Source: Chitinophagaceae bacterium (GTDB lineage Bacteria > Bacteroidota > Bacteroidia > Chitinophagales > Chitinophagaceae). Taken from it: a stretch of 39,347 nucleotides of DNA. Below the pieces are notes generated by a model. It searched no databases. It had not been told where the DNA came from and saw nothing but the letters and a program-made list of their open reading frames with translations. The position numbers and the translations under genes are program-made. Shown here piece after piece: positions 1 through 7,191 of this stretch. The stretch covers positions 1 to 39,347 of the forward strand of contig JACSRV010000140.1 in assembly GCA_014879545.1 (NCBI GenBank). Direction: 5' to 3'. How positions within the stretch are numbered: position 1 is the first letter of the stretch; the number at the start of each line of letters is the position of its first letter.

Positions 1-246
1 CAAACGGCAGGTCTTAGAATAATAAGTGTCCATCCAAATCCTGCACACGATGTATTGGAGATAGACGGCGTTCAGCAAGGAGCTACAGTTGTTGTCACAA
101 ATGTATTGGGATCACCGGTTGCATCGGCAACTTATGACGGGACTGGTGCGTTTAGGGTGTCATTGCATGGACTGTCTGTCGGGTTGTATGTGGTCCGTTA
201 TACCGATGCTGTTGGGACAGTTGCAAACACAGTTATAAAACAATAG
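1..246 (+). CDS. C-terminal end of a T9SS-secreted protein (5' partial)
   Basis: The reading frame is open from the first base and ends at TAG 244-246, so only the last 81 residues are present. They form a type A T9SS C-terminal sorting domain: a start like 'ISVHPNPAHDVLEI' (the usual x-PNPxxxxxxV/I pattern), a central 'VVVTNVLGSPV' strand and a terminal 'LSVGLYVVRYTDAVG' strand. In Bacteroidota this domain directs export through the type IX machinery and is then cleaved. The cargo lies outside the window and cannot be identified. The ORF-track start (TTG at 55) is internal. The gene converges with the MFS gene, leaving a 3-base gap. Confidence 0.85.
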   Translation, partial: QTAGLRIISVHPNPAHDVLEIDGVQQGATVVVTNVLGSPVASATYDGTGAFRVSLHGLSVGLYVVRYTDAVGTVANTVIKQ

Positions 247-249
247 ATC

Positions 250-1494
250 TTAGAGTTTCTGCTCCTTGAGTGCATCTTTTTCCATTGCCGATACGCGGAA
301 CAGCATGTACATACTAAGTACTGAGATGGCGACAATAATATAGCCGAGGGTATTGTAGTGTTGCAACGGACTCGATTTATCGGGCTGCACCACAATTATG
401 CCGGCGAAGGCAGCGGCAATACCGCCCGCAATCTGTTGCAGTGAGGCATTGATACTCATGAAAGCCCCACGGTCGGCCATGGCAGGTACGGCAGATACCA
501 ATGCTGACGACGGTATGATACGGGCCATTACTCCGGACATCATCAGCACATTGAGCAGGATAACCAGCCAAAGCGCTGAAGGTCCGAGATTTGTGTAGAT
601 AACCACCATAATGCACATCCAGGTAGTGGCGATAGTAAACACCCGGAACTTATCGATCTTGTCGCTCACTTTCCCTATCAAGGGCATAATGACCAGCGAG
701 GCAATCCCTGATACCATGAATAGCATTGGTAATTGTTCGTTGGTGAGTTTCAGATTATTGATAGCGAATGCGCTGCCGAATGGCATCATCATAAACCCGC
801 CTATAGATAGGAGTGCCGTGGTGAGAAACGCGATGCGGTATTTACGTTTCGCCACGGTGTGCCATAGGTGCAGAAATGCATTCTTGTCTGTTTGCAGTGA
901 CAGGTGATGTGACACCGGTTTCATTTTAGACAGAATGAGAACTGCAATAACAATACCCAATGCCCCAACCATCATAAACGGCATTTGCCAGCCCCAGTGG
1001 TTGGCTATATACAGACTGATGGGAATGCCCAGGACCTGACTGGCGCCGAAACCCATCTGAATAAAGCCCATGACACGTCCACGGTGGTGCAGGTCGAAGA
1101 GGTCGGTAATGATGGCCATAGCGATTGATCCTATGACCCCTCCAAAGAGACCTGTAAAAATTCGGGCGGCTATCAACTGCGGATATGTATGCACCATTCC
1201 GCAAAGGAAGGTGCCTGCAATGAAGCCCAGATAAAAAAACAGATAGAGTTTCTTCCGGTCGAACCGGTCGGCGAAACCAGCTGTCAATAAACCGGACAAA
1301 CCCGCACTGATGGCATATGCTGAAACTGCCAGTCCGAACTGTGATGGGGTGAGGTTCATAGACTTCATCATCATATCGCCCAACGGCGACATGACCATAA
1401 AATCCAGTACAACGGAGAATTGTGTAAGGGCAATGATCAGAATAACGAATTTCTGATAGGACGAATACGGGATAGAGGAGGTGTCTTTTTTCAT
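250..1494 (-). CDS. MFS family transporter
   Basis: A 414-residue polytopic inner-membrane protein of the major facilitator superfamily, with about 12 hydrophobic segments in two halves. The A-motif region between TM2 and TM3 reads 'GFADRFDRKKLYLF', the usual G-x-x-x-D-R-x-x-R-R/K pattern. The N-terminal 'QFSVVLDFMVMSPLGD' resembles drug or sugar-efflux (DHA1-like) exporters. The substrate cannot be read from sequence. The ORF track runs to 1545, but I prefer the ATG at 1494 (MKKDTSS), because the 17 extra residues do not fit the family. A TAGTTTTG promoter element lies only 6 bases upstream of this ATG, so the mRNA may be leaderless. The gene is divergent from the GT4 gene. Confidence 0.85.
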   Translation of the reverse strand: MKKDTSSIPYSSYQKFVILIIALTQFSVVLDFMVMSPLGDMMMKSMNLTPSQFGLAVSAYAISAGLSGLLTAGFADRFDRKKLYLFFYLGFIAGTFLCGMVHTYPQLIAARIFTGLFGGVIGSIAMAIITDLFDLHHRGRVMGFIQMGFGASQVLGIPISLYIANHWGWQMPFMMVGALGIVIAVLILSKMKPVSHHLSLQTDKNAFLHLWHTVAKRKYRIAFLTTALLSIGGFMMMPFGSAFAINNLKLTNEQLPMLFMVSGIASLVIMPLIGKVSDKIDKFRVFTIATTWMCIMVVIYTNLGPSALWLVILLNVLMMSGVMARIIPSSALVSAVPAMADRGAFMSINASLQQIAGGIAAAFAGIIVVQPDKSSPLQHYNTLGYIIVAISVLSMYMLFRVSAMEKDALKEQKL

Positions 1495-1500
1495 GTGCAG

Positions 1501-1508
1501 CAAAACTA
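1501..1508 (-). promoter_or_regulatory. Bacteroidota -7 element (TAGTTTTG) for the MFS gene
   Basis: The minus strand reads TAGTTTTG, a perfect match to TAnnTTTG, and ends 6 bases before the MFS ATG. Transcription would start at or next to the ATG. I do not see a convincing -33 TTTG at the usual spacing. Confidence 0.4.
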
Positions 1509-1597
1509 AGCATGCGCAGCCTAAATTCATTCTTCTTGTCGGCAACTGCCCGGTTTTTGTCGGAAAGCAGACGTAAAACTGCTAAATTGCACAGCAA

Positions 1598-2731
1598 ATG
1601 AAGGTGGCGTTTGTTCAGGACTGGTTTAACGCCAACGGCGGAGCCGAGAAGGTGGCCGGGGAGATCCTGGAGGTTTACCGCAACGATGAGGTTGATGTCT
1701 ATGCCTTGTTCAATAAGTTTGGTCCAGGCCCCACGCAGTCTATACTGAAGGGAAGAAAGGTGCGAACATCATTACTTCAGTTTGTGCCGGGGATCACAAA
1801 ATTCTATCGTTATTTTTTGCCCGTTATGCCATGGCTCATGGGGCGGTTCCGTCTTCGTGGATATGATGTGGTGATCTCCACCTCACATGCCGTGGCGAAA
1901 GGTTTTTACAGCGATCCGGCTATTCCGAACATTTGCTACTGTCACACACCACTTCGTCCCATCTGGGATATGTATGACGATTATGCCGAGGGTCACCCGA
2001 TGGGCAGGTCGTGGCTGTACAGGAAGTTTGTAGCATGGTTGCGCAGGTGGGATGTTTCCACTGCATCAAGGGTTCATTTCTTTATTGCCAACTCAAAGCA
2101 CATACAGCAACGTATAGAGCGGAGTTACGGAAGAAGTTCTGTGGTCATCTACCCTCCTGTTCGCACCGGTCGGTTCGAGTTGCACAATGGTCCGCGGAAA
2201 GACTACTACATGTGTCCCGGCAGATTTGTACCCTACAAAAAGATCGACATGGTCATCAGAGCATTTCAGCAGATGCCCGATAAGAAGCTTATCCTGATAG
2301 GGGAGGGTTGGGGCGCATCTGGTTTTGACCAGTTGTTGCAAGGTCACCCCAACATCGAATGGTTGGGGTATAAGGACGACGCTGATATGATACGCTACAT
2401 GCAGGAGGCAAGAGCATGCATTTTTGCTGCCAAGGAAGATTTCGGTATCATGTGTGTGGAAGCGCAGGCTTGCGGCACACCGGTGCTGGCGCTCGATTAT
2501 GGTGGTTATCGCGAAACGGTGGTAGATGGGGTGAGTGGCTACCTGTTTGCCGAGCAGACAGAACAGTCGGTGATAGACGCGGTAAACCGCCTTGAAGCCA
2601 ACCCCCTCACTGATAATGCAGGAATCAGACAGAATGCGCTCAGGTTTTCCGATGACCGTTTCAGGCGAGAGATCGGCGAATTCGTTACCCGCTCCATGCA
2701 CGAGCATAAATCCGGTTCGGCTACCCGCTAA
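1598..2731 (+). CDS. Glycosyltransferase family 4 (GT-B fold)
   Basis: A 377-residue GT4 enzyme that transfers a sugar from a nucleotide-sugar donor, most likely in surface polysaccharide or glycolipid synthesis. The acceptor-binding half opens with 'VQDWFNANGGAEKVAGEI', typical of WbaZ/mannosyltransferase-like members. The donor half carries 'GRFVPYKKIDMVI' (about 208-220) and the E-x7-E donor-binding motif at E280/E288 ('EDFGIMCVE'), followed by 'ACGTPVLALDYGGYRETV'. Length is normal. Start ATG 1598 fits the family N-terminus. There is no clear Shine-Dalgarno. TTTTTG at 1554-1559 and TAAATTGC at 1583-1590 could be a weak promoter very close to the ATG. It is not inside a polysaccharide cluster, so the product is unknown. 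Confidence 0.9.
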   Translation: MKVAFVQDWFNANGGAEKVAGEILEVYRNDEVDVYALFNKFGPGPTQSILKGRKVRTSLLQFVPGITKFYRYFLPVMPWLMGRFRLRGYDVVISTSHAVAKGFYSDPAIPNICYCHTPLRPIWDMYDDYAEGHPMGRSWLYRKFVAWLRRWDVSTASRVHFFIANSKHIQQRIERSYGRSSVVIYPPVRTGRFELHNGPRKDYYMCPGRFVPYKKIDMVIRAFQQMPDKKLILIGEGWGASGFDQLLQGHPNIEWLGYKDDADMIRYMQEARACIFAAKEDFGIMCVEAQACGTPVLALDYGGYRETVVDGVSGYLFAEQTEQSVIDAVNRLEANPLTDNAGIRQNALRFSDDRFRREIGEFVTRSMHEHKSGSATR

Positions 2732-2747
2732 AAGCCGCTAAAGCTAT

Positions 2748-2755
2748 TATCTTTA
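2748..2755 (+). promoter_or_regulatory. Possible -7 element upstream of the DoxX gene
   Basis: TATCTTTA matches TAnnTTTG at all but the last base and lies 15 bases before the ATG at 2771. No good -33 element was found, so this is weak. Confidence 0.3.
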
Positions 2756-2770
2756 CATAAACATCCGGGT

Positions 2771-3178
2771 ATGGCAATTTTCGGAAAATTGGGGCGCTAT
2801 CAGAATATTGGTCTTTTGGTCCTTCGTATCGGCCTCGGTGCCATGATGATACTGCACGGTAAAGACAAGTTGATAGGCGGTCCACAGGTATGGACCGAAT
2901 TGGGCGGTGCCATGGGCAAGTTGCATATTCACTTTTGGCCGGCCTTCTGGGGCTTCATGTGTGCCATCACAGAAACCATCGGTGGCCTTTTCTGCATCCT
3001 CGGTCTTTGGTTCCGCCTTGTATGCGCACTTTTGGTCATCAATTTCATTGTTGCCGCACTGTCGCAGTACACAAATATCTACCGTATTGCCGAGATCAAC
3101 CACGCTGTCGAGCTTGCTTCGGTCTTTTTCGGGCTCATGTTCATAGGTGCCGGGGCATATTCTGTCGATAAAAGTTAG
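2771..3178 (+). CDS. DoxX family membrane protein
   Basis: A 135-residue inner-membrane protein with four hydrophobic segments and the DoxX-type opening 'GLLVLRIGLGAMMILHGKDKLIGGPQVW'. DoxX/DoxD-like proteins are small four-helix membrane proteins. Some are subunits of thiosulfate:quinone oxidoreductase and others act in oxidative-stress complexes, but most have no known reaction. Nothing next to it shows a partner. Its start is 39 bases after the GT4 stop, so co-transcription with the glycosyltransferase is possible, although a weak promoter-like element lies between them. The family call is solid; the function is open. Confidence 0.85.
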   Translation: MAIFGKLGRYQNIGLLVLRIGLGAMMILHGKDKLIGGPQVWTELGGAMGKLHIHFWPAFWGFMCAITETIGGLFCILGLWFRLVCALLVINFIVAALSQYTNIYRIAEINHAVELASVFFGLMFIGAGAYSVDKS

Positions 3179-3204
3179 ACTGGGGAAAACTAACCTTCAC
3201 TTAT

Positions 3205-3235
3205 TTTGGATTTGGCTATGCAAAACTTAAATTTG
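3205..3235 (+). promoter_or_regulatory. Bacteroidota sigma-A promoter for the hydrolase (perhaps also parAB)
   Basis: TTTG at 3205-3208, a 19-base spacer and TAAATTTG at 3228-3235 give a full match to the Bacteroidota -33/-7 consensus. Predicted transcription start is near 3241, about 20 bases before the ATG at 3262. The -7 element is overlapped by an inverted repeat (separate entry). Confidence 0.75.
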
Positions 3236-3240
3236 CATAG
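3216..3240. promoter_or_regulatory. Perfect inverted repeat over the -7 element, candidate operator
   Basis: CTATGCAAA (3216-3224), a 7-base spacer and TTTGCATAG (3232-3240) form a perfect 9-bp inverted repeat. Its right arm covers the TTTG of the -7 element. This geometry is typical of a dimeric repressor site. The alternative, an RNA hairpin, is unlikely because the repeat lies upstream of the predicted transcription start. Confidence 0.5.
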
Positions 3241-3261
3241 GTATTCCATAATTTACATTAC

Positions 3262-3942
3262 ATGAAATTTACATACTTCGGGCATTCCTGTTTTATGGTA
3301 GAAACAGGCGGAAAGAAATTTTTATTCGACCCCTTCATTTCGGGTAACGAATTAACGAAAGGGATTGTTGACGCTTCTACTATAACCGCCGATTATATCA
3401 TGGTTTCGCACGGGCATGTCGATCATGTTGCAGACCTCGTTGATATTGCAAAACGCACGGGAGCAAAGGTGATCAGTTCCTGGGAAGTGGTTGCCTGGGC
3501 GCAGAAGAATGGCGTGGAAAACGTACACCCTATGAATTTCGGGCCTGCCCGTTTCGAGTTTGGAAAGGTACACTACACACCGGCACAACACAGTAGCAGC
3601 ATGCCCGATGGGTCTTACGGAGGAAACCCGGGAGGATTCCTGTTTCATGATACCGAAAAGAAATTCTACTACAGTGGTGATACCGCGCTTACAAAAGACA
3701 TGGAGCTTATTCCGTTGTATGCTGTACCGGATGTAGCTATTCTGCCCGTTGGCGGAAATTTCACTATGGATGTCGATGATGCCCTCATCGCGGCAGATAT
3801 GATCAGGTGCAAAAAGGTGATCGGTGTTCATTTCGACACTTTCGGGTACATCATGATCGACCATGAAAAAGCGAAGGAGGCATTCCGAAATGCAGGAAAA
3901 GAGTTGATCTTACCTGCCATTGGGGAATCAATAGAATTATAG
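3262..3942 (+). CDS. UPF0173-type metal-dependent hydrolase (MBL fold)
   Basis: A 226-residue metallo-beta-lactamase-fold protein matching the UPF0173 (YtkL-like) family in length and motifs. The HxHxDH metal-binding motif is 'SHGHVDHV' (H50, H52, D54, H55). Further ligands are likely in 'AQHSSS', 'YYSGDTAL' (metal-bridging Asp) and 'IGVHFDTF' (late His). The physiological substrate of the family is not established. No signal peptide is seen, so it is cytosolic. The start ATG follows a strong promoter with a candidate operator. parA begins 77 bases downstream with no obvious promoter or terminator between, so one transcript may include parA. Confidence 0.88.
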   Translation: MKFTYFGHSCFMVETGGKKFLFDPFISGNELTKGIVDASTITADYIMVSHGHVDHVADLVDIAKRTGAKVISSWEVVAWAQKNGVENVHPMNFGPARFEFGKVHYTPAQHSSSMPDGSYGGNPGGFLFHDTEKKFYYSGDTALTKDMELIPLYAVPDVAILPVGGNFTMDVDDALIAADMIRCKKVIGVHFDTFGYIMIDHEKAKEAFRNAGKELILPAIGESIEL

Positions 3943-4019
3943 GAGCACGAAGATCTCAGTGGAGGCAGAGCCGGTATTTTACCTGTTGAACCAAAACCCA
4001 AAAAACGAATCAAGAGAAA

Positions 4020-4826
4020 ATGGCAAAAGTAATAGCAATAGCAAATCAGAAGGGTGGTGTAGGGAAAACTACTACGGCCATCAACCTCGCTGCAAGCCTC
4101 GCAGTGCTGGAATATAAAACATTGCTTGTAGACGCTGATCCGCAGGCGAATAGTACCACCGGCAACGGATTCGATCTAAAGAACATTCAGATAAGCCTGT
4201 ACGATTGCATGGTCAACGAAACGCCTGCAGCACAGGTTATTTTAGAGACTGAAACACCAAATCTTCATTTGCTTCCCAGTCACCTCGATCTGGTGGGTGC
4301 GGAGATTGAGCTCATTAATCAGCCCAACAGGGAACATGTGATGCGCAAGTCGCTGGAGGGTGTTATCGCTAATTACGATTTCATCATCATAGACTGCTCT
4401 CCCTCACTGGGTCTCATTACCGTCAACGCGCTCTCTGCTGCCGACAGTGTGGTGATACCGGTACAGTGCGAATATTTCGCGCTTGAGGGATTGGGGAAAT
4501 TGCTGAATACGATCAAGATCGTTCAGACGAGGATAAACTCACGACTGAAGATCGAAGGTATCCTGATGACCATGTACGATGGCCGTCTGCGTCTGTCTAA
4601 TCAGGTTGTTGAAGAGATCAAGAATCACTTCGGGGATCTGGTATTCAATACCATACTTCACAGGAACACCCGTTTGGGCGAGGCCCCTAGTTTCGGTATG
4701 CCTGCGTTGCTGTACGACGCCGAAAGTACCGGCGCCGTTAACTATCTGAATCTGGCCAAAGAGATCTTGCAGAAGAACAACATGACCAAGATAAAGAACG
4801 AAGACAAAATTTTTGAAACGGAATAA
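4020..4826 (+). CDS. parA: Chromosome partitioning ATPase ParA (Soj)
   Basis: A 268-residue ParA/Soj ATPase. It binds DNA non-specifically as an ATP dimer and is released by ParB, moving the origin region during segregation. The deviant Walker A motif 'KGGVGKTTTAINLA' starts at K11 with the signature lysine, Walker A' is 'LLVDADPQANST' (about 35-46), and Walker B is 'FIIIDCSPSLG'. The protein has no N-terminal HTH extension, which is the chromosomal type Ia-like (Soj) form rather than the plasmid P1/F form. The last 12 or so residues are charged. It is followed 94 bases later by parB on the same strand, as in chromosomal parAB loci. Confidence 0.96.
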   Translation: MAKVIAIANQKGGVGKTTTAINLAASLAVLEYKTLLVDADPQANSTTGNGFDLKNIQISLYDCMVNETPAAQVILETETPNLHLLPSHLDLVGAEIELINQPNREHVMRKSLEGVIANYDFIIIDCSPSLGLITVNALSAADSVVIPVQCEYFALEGLGKLLNTIKIVQTRINSRLKIEGILMTMYDGRLRLSNQVVEEIKNHFGDLVFNTILHRNTRLGEAPSFGMPALLYDAESTGAVNYLNLAKEILQKNNMTKIKNEDKIFETE

Positions 4827-4920
4827 GATCGGGTAGTCGGGTGTTATTGGTTTTTCGCCTCTGCACCTGGTATTCAATTCATTCATACACAAGATCATTT
4901 ACGCTGCCTACAACATAAAA

Positions 4921-5832
4921 ATGTCGCAGATCAACAAAAAACAAGGGCTGGGAAAGGGTATCCGGGCATTGCTCGATACCATTGATGACGAGATGCAAGC
5001 CCCCAAAGAAGGAGTGCCTGCGGTATCGGGTCAGAATGCCAACACGATTGCACGCATCCCGCTCGATCAGATCACGGTAAACCCGAAGCAGCCAAGGAAA
5101 GATTTTGAAGAACAGCCCCTGCAGGAACTCGCCGCAAGTATCAAATTGCACGATGTTATCCAGCCGGTTACTGTCGTCAAGACCGGACCATCGTCTTACC
5201 AGCTTATCAGTGGTGAGCGCAGGTTGCGTGCGTCAAAGATCGCCGGTCTCACCGATATCCCGGCATACATCCGCACAGCCGATAGCCAGGGTATTCTGGA
5301 AATGGCCTTGTTGGAGAACCTGCAGCGCGAGGACCTGAATGCTATTGAGATCGCGCTCAGCTATCGCCAGTTGATGGACGAATGCGGCCTCACACAAGAG
5401 CAGGTGTCTGAGCGCATGAAAAAGGAGCGCAGCACTGTGGCGAACTACCTTCGCTTGCTGAAGTTGCCTCCCGATATTCAAAAAGCAGTTCGCGATGGCC
5501 AGATCAGCATGGGCCATGCACGTGCCATTATTGGTTTGGATCATGTGGAGCAGCAGTTATATGTTTATCGCGAGATCACACAACGTGGTCTTTCGGTAAG
5601 GCAGGTAGAGCAAATGGTGAAAGAGCTGTCGTCAAACGACGCCGCTCCTATCGCACCCAAGGGATCTGCTGCAAAACTGCCGGTTGCCTACAAACGCATT
5701 GAAGACAATATGGCATCTCACCTGTCTACAAAGGTGAAACTGGACCGCAAAAAGAGCGGAAAAGGTAAGATCGTTATAGAGTTCTATAACGACGAGGATC
5801 TCGAGCGTATCATGAGCAAAATGAACCTTTGA
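4921..5832 (+). CDS. parB: Chromosome partitioning protein ParB (Spo0J)
   Basis: A 303-residue ParB. It is a CTP-dependent clamp that loads at parS and stimulates ParA. Order of parts: an N-terminal 'GLGKGIRALL' segment (the ParA-interacting end), the ParB/Srx CTPase domain with 'NPKQPRKDF' (54-62) and the phosphate-binding 'GERRLRA' (98-104), the 'LLENLQREDLN' box (131-140), and the HTH 'LTQEQVSERMKKERSTVANY' (157-176). A basic C-terminal dimerisation domain ends 'YNDEDLERIMSKMNL'. ATG 4921 is the family start. The stop at 5830-5832 lies 2 bases before the dapB ATG, so translation may be coupled. No perfect parS site was found nearby; half sites lie at 28.65-28.9 kb. Confidence 0.96.
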   Translation: MSQINKKQGLGKGIRALLDTIDDEMQAPKEGVPAVSGQNANTIARIPLDQITVNPKQPRKDFEEQPLQELAASIKLHDVIQPVTVVKTGPSSYQLISGERRLRASKIAGLTDIPAYIRTADSQGILEMALLENLQREDLNAIEIALSYRQLMDECGLTQEQVSERMKKERSTVANYLRLLKLPPDIQKAVRDGQISMGHARAIIGLDHVEQQLYVYREITQRGLSVRQVEQMVKELSSNDAAPIAPKGSAAKLPVAYKRIEDNMASHLSTKVKLDRKKSGKGKIVIEFYNDEDLERIMSKMNL

Positions 5833-5834
5833 TC

Positions 5835-6557
5835 ATGAAAATAGCATTGATCGGGTACGGTAAAATGGGAAAGGCGATCGAAGAGATCGCCGTTAGTCGT
5901 GGCCACGAGGTGGTACTGAAGATCACTAGTGCTAACCGGGCAGAGCTTACTGCCGCCAATCTGGCGCAGACCGACGTGGCCATTGAATTCACGGGACCGC
6001 ATGCTGCCTGGGTAAACGTGAAAGATTGTCTGGAGGCAGGTATTAATGTGGTAAGTGGTTCAACGGGTTGGAACGATCATTTTGCCGACGCTAATGCACT
6101 GGCGCTAGCGCACAACAGAGGTTTCCTCCACGCATCTAACTTCAGTGTGGGTGTCAACATCTTTTTTGAGGTAAACAAGTTGTTAGCCTCGCTCATGCAG
6201 GGGCGCGATGAGTATGCCGTTAAAGTGGAAGAGACGCACCACGTTCATAAAAAAGATGCGCCGGGTGGCACGGCGATCACGATAGCCGAGCAGATCATTG
6301 CCCGGTTAAGTACCAAGAATTCCTGGCAGTTGGATGGTGCTGATGCATCAGATGTGTTGCCGGTTATCGCTCATCGGGTAGGCGAGGTACCGGGAACCCA
6401 CAGGGTCAGTTACAGCTCCCCAATCGACACCATTGATATCATTCACACAGCGCATAGTCGCAAGGGGTTTGCGCAGGGAGCCGTGCTGGCTGCCGAATTT
6501 CTGGCGGGCAAAACAGGAGTATTTACAATGAAAGACGTCCTGGGAATCGCCGGTTAG
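5835..6557 (+). CDS. dapB: 4-hydroxy-tetrahydrodipicolinate reductase DapB
   Basis: A 240-residue DapB. It catalyses the NAD(P)H reduction of dihydrodipicolinate to tetrahydrodipicolinate in the lysine/meso-diaminopimelate pathway. The Rossmann motif is 'ALIGYGKMGKAI' (4-15). 'AIEFTGP' and 'VVSGSTGW' (about 72-79) contact the cofactor. The catalytic and dipicolinate-binding block is 'EETHHVHKKDAPGGTA' (132-147) with the catalytic His-His and Lys. 'ASNFSVGVNIFF' (100-111) is the conserved hinge. The ORF track starts at TTG 5829; ATG 5835 gives the normal N-terminus. The parA-parB-dapB order is common in Bacteroidota. A compact terminator overlaps the stop codon. Confidence 0.96.
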   Translation: MKIALIGYGKMGKAIEEIAVSRGHEVVLKITSANRAELTAANLAQTDVAIEFTGPHAAWVNVKDCLEAGINVVSGSTGWNDHFADANALALAHNRGFLHASNFSVGVNIFFEVNKLLASLMQGRDEYAVKVEETHHVHKKDAPGGTAITIAEQIIARLSTKNSWQLDGADASDVLPVIAHRVGEVPGTHRVSYSSPIDTIDIIHTAHSRKGFAQGAVLAAEFLAGKTGVFTMKDVLGIAG

Positions 6558-6567
6558 CGATTTTTTT
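6545..6567 (+). terminator. Intrinsic terminator overlapping the dapB stop
   Basis: AATCGC, loop CGGTTA, GCGATT and then a run of T up to 6567. The 6-bp stem is perfect but short. The TAG stop of dapB (6555-6557) falls within the loop and right arm, so ribosome release and termination would be tightly coupled. Confidence 0.55.
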
Positions 6568-6593
6568 GTATATTTATTTTCAGAAAACTTTAT

Positions 6594-6995
6594 ATGAATA
6601 AAACTGCTATTTACGTAACGGCAATGGCCGTGTGTTCGTCTTTTGCATCGTGTCGCGAAGAGTCTGATATGGCCTATATGCAGCAGTTGCAAGACTCTGT
6701 CTTTGCTGCATATCCGGGCAAAGTGGGCGCGGTGCACATTAAACCCGAAGACAGGGAGCACCTGATAGTGGTGCTGGGTGCCCCCGGTATGTACGACATG
6801 CCGGAGGAGCAAAGGCAAAAAGAGGCGGTTGCGTTAGGGGCAATGGCACTTCGGATCTTCGGAGATGGTAATTTGCTTAAATCAGGCCGACTTGTGTTCA
6901 CCAAAGACGAACGCAACACGCTTGATGCCCCGGCCGACGGCTTGGCCAGCGACATGAAAATAGACAGCCTGAAAAAAGCATCAGGTGGCAAATAA
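6594..6995 (+). CDS. Small lipoprotein of unknown function
   Basis: A 133-residue protein with a lipoprotein signal: 'MNKTAIYVTAMAVCSSFASC' ends in a lipobox-like F-A-S-C with Cys20 as the lipidation site. The mature part is acidic and soluble, with a central 'REHLIVVLGAPGMYDMPEEQ' and a possible short helix-turn pattern around 'EAVALGAMALRIFG'. I do not recognise a family. It probably sits in the periplasm or on the outer membrane. It stands alone between the dapB terminator and the Ig-repeat gene. The start ATG is set by the signal peptide. Confidence 0.75.
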   Translation: MNKTAIYVTAMAVCSSFASCREESDMAYMQQLQDSVFAAYPGKVGAVHIKPEDREHLIVVLGAPGMYDMPEEQRQKEAVALGAMALRIFGDGNLLKSGRLVFTKDERNTLDAPADGLASDMKIDSLKKASGGK

Positions 6996-7062
6996 GTGCC
7001 TGTGTGAGATGTATTTGTATTTCGCATAATTGAACAAATTATATGAATAATGCAATACAGGC

Positions 7063-7096
7063 ATTGTTAAAATTTGATTTGAAATGATTAGATTTG
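7063..7096 (+). promoter_or_regulatory. Candidate promoter for the Ig-repeat gene
   Basis: ATTG at 7063-7066 and a perfect TAGATTTG (-7) at 7089-7096, spaced 22 bases apart. Transcription from here would give a leader of about 90 bases before the ATG at 7192. That leader is AT-rich with no strong hairpin that I can see. Confidence 0.45.
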
Positions 7097-7191
7097 CCTG
7101 ATTATTGTTATCTGAACCAGAGCCCGGTTTGTTAATTCTATAACAATAGGGTGATGATTACTTAATACATAGGAAAAATAAAATAACGAAC

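Noticed and set aside
926-1597. 223-aa minus-strand ORF and other long ORFs inside the MFS gene
   Set aside because: Out-of-frame shadow of the MFS coding region with no recognisable motif or start signal.
2093-2707. 204-aa minus-strand ORF inside the glycosyltransferase gene
   Set aside because: Antisense shadow; the plus strand encodes a complete GT4 enzyme with all motifs.
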